64,000 nucleotides of DNA from Corydoras sp. C115 (lineage: Eukaryota > Chordata > Actinopteri > Siluriformes > Callichthyidae), in assembly GCA_019802505.1 (NCBI GenBank), contig JAFMOC010000170.1, positions 1,395,501-1,459,500 of the forward strand, read 5' to 3'. The translations under genes and the position numbers were made by a program. Shown here piece by piece: positions 59,801 through 64,000 of the stretch (its first letter is position 1; the number at the start of each line of letters is the position of its first letter). A model generated the notes under the pieces. That model did no database searches. It was not told where the DNA came from and worked only from the letters and a program-made list of their open reading frames with translations.

Positions 59801-62800
59801 CTAATGACTTGACAGTATGGTGGGCCTGTTGATTGTGGGCGGTCTCATGTCCCTTCATTCAAAGTCCTTCAACGCTCACAAATGTGTTTAAAGTTGAGCT
59901 GCTGCAGGGTTTACCGACTTTTACTCTCAATACTCTTAACTTATTCTGCTGCCATGTTCCAAATTTTAAACCTGCACCCCCCCCTTCCCTCCCTTTGATG
60001 TACTTGACATTAGTTTTCATATGACATCTGTCTTAAGATTCAAAAGGTGGAGCATTAACACAAAGACAGCAGTCCATTTGTTGCTCCTTAGTTTGTATTA
60101 ATTGCCCCCTAATCTGTCATCAGTGGTCAGCCTGCTGCTGCTGCTGCTGCTGGACCTTTTCTTTTTTTTTTTTTTTTGTTCGCTGGATTATTTCCAGTCC
60201 AGCAAAGAGAAATAATTCCAGCAATGCTGCTGTATCTGTCCTAATCTTCTAAAAATTACACGGAATTCAATGGAACCAATAAAATTGAATATTAGTGTCG
60301 AAACAAGTCGGTGGATCTAGTAAAGTAACTGGTGAGTTATCAACTCTAACCCCTGCAGTGCAAACGCACCAAAAAGAAGGTACTTTATTGAAAGTGACTG
60401 TACATTTAAGGACAAACAAGTCCTTAACGGTGCGCAGACTCGAACCCTCGCCTCTATTTTGGCCATGGTCTTGAATATTAACCATACAGATAAAGGCCAT
60501 AGACCATTTTTATGGGTGTTGTAATCTTGGTAATTGTGTTTAGCAGTTCCAAACATTTTTTTTTTTTTAACTCTCTTCTTCAGGTCATGCAAATTAAAAA
60601 GTTGAAACCTCTTAAGTATTTTACATGGTGGTTTGCATGTTTCTTTTAAGATATGTTGACTTATCTAACTGGTTTGTGGATCTCTTAGAGCTGCATTAAT
60701 CAATATTTATTCATACTCCTCAAATAAGAAAAAGAAAATTGGTCTCCTACCTGCCACACAAGGAACATTCTACTGGGGTTCTTTAAAAAATTGTAAAGAC
60801 TTTTTAGCTGATTAACCTGTTTTTTTTATGTAATTCCTACCACACTGCTAAAGCGCTTTATCTCTACAATCTGTTCTTTGAACTAAAGGTCTGTTTCACA
60901 CAGTCATCTTTAGCACATTAGATTTTGGCACAATCATCACACGTATTGGTTTAAAACAAAATGCTAATTTTGTAGTCATTTGTTTGATTATTATAGATTT
61001 TGGATCTGTTTTTTTTTTAAATGAGCCTTATAATACAAATGCAGTCTAAGCTGAAAGGGCCATTATATCTTAAAGAAGAACAACCACCTTTTGTCTTAGT
61101 TGCAGAATGAGACCCCATTCAGGTTTGAGTGCCTTCTGTGTTTGGCAGAATCGAATTGTCGCTGCCATGTAAGTGTAGGAAACGTTGTCTGCTGCTCAAC
61201 ATTGAATAAATAATAGTGACTCAGTGGATGCTTGAAATGCATTCAGCATGCCGTGATGTGCGGCGCTTGAGGTTATGGGTCTATTAACGGGTGTTGGCGG
61301 TATCAGTTGGCAGTTTCTGACAGAAAGCAAGCGTTTGCTGGCTGATTAAACATGTTAGATGGATGAGTGCGTTGTGGGATTCCTCACGTAAAGAAGTTGC
61401 CTAAAAAAGGAACCCTGTTATAATGGGATGGTGAGTCAGCCATAGTTGTAGTGCTATTTCCAATGCAGCGGCGCCGAATGAGGAAATTTTACAGACAACA
61501 CACAGTTCTAGAAGTCCTTCTACTGTTAATGCAAGCGGTAAAATGAGAATTAATAAAGCTTAACACAGTATATCAAATGCTTTGTAAACACTACAGAATT
61601 TTAATGAAAGTTTGATAACTGCTGACAAACAATTAATATTTTGAGAAAACCATTGACAAGAATGTCACGGATCTTCTTGATTCAAACGTCACCCATGTGG
61701 GTTGGTGATCCCCCTCCACCCTCCCCCCCACGACGCAGTTATGAGTATAAAGTGTGAAGAACTCAATTAACATATACGGTAGTAATGCAAGTAGTTCTGC
61801 AATTTGTCGGTTCGCTCTGCTGTCTGTTGGTCTAGATAACGTGTGGGTGCGGGTGGGGGCATGAGTGTGAGTGATTTTTATTTTTATTTTTTTTTACGGG
61901 TGGTTTCTTGGTGATCAGAATCTCTCTGAGATAGAGAGATATGATTTTCTTAAACAAGTCATTCAATGGCACAATCAGGCAACATTTGGCGTGGTGTTTA
62001 ACACACTCACTTGCTCCTGCTGTGATCTTTGCACCTGGACGGGTTTTTCATTCGCCTCAGAGTGTTGTAATGCTACAGATGACCAGTTTGTGTTAAACCC
62101 CGTTTCCAGCCTATAGTGTGAGGGAGCTTAGTGTGGTACGTGCACTTTGCCTACGAGGGGCAAGGGGAAATTCTTTCTGTTGTGGTTGTATTAACCAATC
62201 AGAGGCCTTTGGATTACAGCCTGACGTTTGTCTCTTGTAGTGCCGTTTCAGCAGTGGTGCATCGTAGAGAATTACATATGCTTTGGCTGCACTTTCTTTT
62301 TTCCTCCGCCTGCCTCTTTATGCTGCCGGTGTTGAATGCTGGGGCTCTTTATTTCACTTGACTCTGCTTCTTTTGTCTATGTATTAAAATAACTTTATAT
62401 TATTATAGTATTAATATTTCCGTTTGTGCACAAAGTCATTCTTAGTATACATCTTAAATCTTGAGGTAACTGTTTGAACTCATTTTCATCAAGTTTGTCA
62501 TTAAGCAAGTACATAGAACATAGTGGTGCAATTCAGGCAAGATCATACAGAGCTTAAAGTGCAGAACATCCCTGATTATTCATGGATTCGTTTGTCCCCC
62601 CATTCTGTGGTCAGATACTTTCAGCAGCGTCATGTGCTTATTTTTATATGCAGAACTTAATAAAGTTGTAATAAAGATGTCAAAGCCGCATTTTTGGTTT
62701 ATACTAGTTTCTATTGGGAGTCACCGATATGAGGTTTGTGCAAGTGGGATTAAAGTGATTATAGCCTTCTGTCGAAAAGCAGGTTAGCTGCACGGAAGTG

Positions 62801-63962
62801 GATTGTTCGTGGTCAAGCAGATAAAGGTTCAGCCGCAGTGTGAATCCACGTTAGTGTGTGTGTATAGTAGTGTAAAGGTTTTTGTGTAGCTCCACTGCCC
62901 CGAGGCCCTTTGTCATGCAGTATATTAAATCGACCCCTGGTTTGTATCTGAACAGTCAGAACCCCATCATTAAATTTGGCAGAAGGGAATTGAATCCACT
63001 GGATAATTAGCATGCTAATGCTACATGACTCATCACTTTTCAACTTTTCTATTGCGTTGAGGGTCACCTTTACCCCGACAGATAATATGTAATGTGTTTC
63101 TCAATTGTTAACGTTGTGCAAGCTGTTAACCGATGACCCACAAATAACTCTTTGTCGTTTAAACCCGTCAGGTGTTGATGGATGGTGTTGTGGGTGGATG
63201 GTGCTCTGGGTGGGTGGATGGACGGGTGACATGGAAGGAATTAGACATTAATTTCTTATATGTTCAGCAAACAGATTTGAATGTTAATCATAATACAGAG
63301 ACTTTTTTTAGACCGTCGGATGGTGAAATATTACTCACTGTGTGTTTCAGAATTTTTTAGTTAATAAATTGCAGAGCTGCTTTATGAACTGCAGCACACA
63401 TGGTTGAGCCCCCCCCCCCAAGTCAGCGCCAAAATCAAAAGTTGCTTTTTTAAAATTAAGACCCGATAGCATGAGGTAACTGTTAACAGAAGGGACTTCA
63501 GATGGGGTCAGAGTTTAACTTGAACTGGACTCTGACCGGGTCTGTCTTATGTGACCACATCCATCTGCCCTGCAGGTGGTTCCGTGACTTCAAGGAGGGG
63601 TGTTTTGGCGCACCCAGATTATTGCAGCCTTCTAGTTTCCTTAAACAGATGTGATTCCTTGCTTTTAATGATGTAGTTTAGTTTGTTTTTTGTTAGTTTG
63701 TAAGGAAACTTTATACAGAGTCGTTTGTCTGCTAATGCGGTACATATTCATTAATAACCTGCAGTCCTATACTGTACCAGCAGAGGGCAGCAGATACATG
63801 GACTATGACCGAAAATACATAATTATATATTTACTCTTTTTTTTAATTAACCTGACGCTGCCAGAATTTCTTTCTAGTGTTTTAGTAATTTAGTAAAGTT
63901 ACAGACACGTACAACAATACTGTGAATGTACTAAATATGAAATGTTGCTGTTTGTTTTGCAG
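59184..63962 (+). other. usp10: usp10 intron 1
   Basis: An intron of about 4.8 kb. The first 0.6 kb is CpG-rich; the rest is AT-rich unique DNA with short T-runs, a CTG-type triplet (about 60135-60152) and a CCAGCAGAGGGCAG motif at 63777-63790 that fits the CTCF core. No open frame inside shows recognisable protein similarity. Confidence 0.75.
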
Positions 63963-64000
63963 TACATCTTCGGGGAGTTCAGTCCGGATGAGTTCAATCA
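63963..64000 (+). CDS. usp10: usp10 second coding exon, cut by the window end
   Basis: Acceptor tttgttttgcag followed by YIFGEFSPDEFN and a partial codon. Human USP10 reads YIFGDFSPDEFNQ at residues 8-20. USP10 is a ubiquitin-specific protease acting on substrates such as p53, and it binds the stress-granule protein G3BP through the FGDF motif; here residue 12 is Glu. The rest of the gene is outside the window. Confidence 0.88.

Noticed and set aside
1..64000. A defence system, secondary-metabolite cluster or other undescribed multi-gene system
   Set aside because: The window contains only three vertebrate genes with known families plus repeats. Nothing indicates a novel gene system, so I do not claim one.

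Overview
The window is vertebrate nuclear DNA and almost certainly teleost. The genes are split by GT-AG introns, two CpG-island-type promoters are visible, and the window is littered with tRNA-headed V-type SINEs of the DANA/Mermaid kind, Tc1/mariner relics and microsatellites. An ostariophysan such as a catfish is my best guess, but the species cannot be fixed from the sequence alone. I see no bacterial, phage or CRISPR content and no previously undescribed gene system. The interesting material is in gene structure, repeats and regulatory sequence.

Layout. Positions 1 to about 30.9 kb are a gene-poor stretch with no supportable coding gene. It holds AT-rich unique DNA, microsatellites, degraded Tc1/mariner fragments and, from 26.6 to 30.7 kb, a dense cluster of eight copies of one V-SINE family just upstream of the first promoter. 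From about 31.0 to 50.4 kb on the plus strand lies a complete phlpp2 gene (PH domain and leucine-rich repeat protein phosphatase 2). I could place 19 exons with fully consistent reading phases, giving 1351 residues from the MKRNGSR start plus an optional 56-residue in-frame extension from a CpG-rich exon 1. A long AT-rich 3' region follows to about 54.55 kb. On the minus strand, 56.42 to 55.39 kb carries marveld3 (three coding exons, 282 residues, four-pass MARVEL protein), convergent with phlpp2. The stretch from 57.2 to 58.9 kb holds a 17/18-bp minisatellite, two damaged SINEs and a (GT)46 tract. A CpG island at about 58.92 to 59.8 kb carries the first coding exon of usp10 on the plus strand. 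Its second coding exon begins at 63963 and runs off the window.

Biology. The three genes are not an operon-like system. PHLPP2 is a Ser/Thr phosphatase that down-regulates AKT and PKC signalling. MARVELD3 is a tight-junction membrane protein. USP10 is a deubiquitinase that binds G3BP. The convergent phlpp2/marveld3 pair matches the order I recall from human 16q22.2. In human, USP10 lies many megabases away at 16q24, so its position directly next to marveld3 reflects a different local gene order. Identifications rest on reading the translated exons against remembered family sequences; no database search was run.
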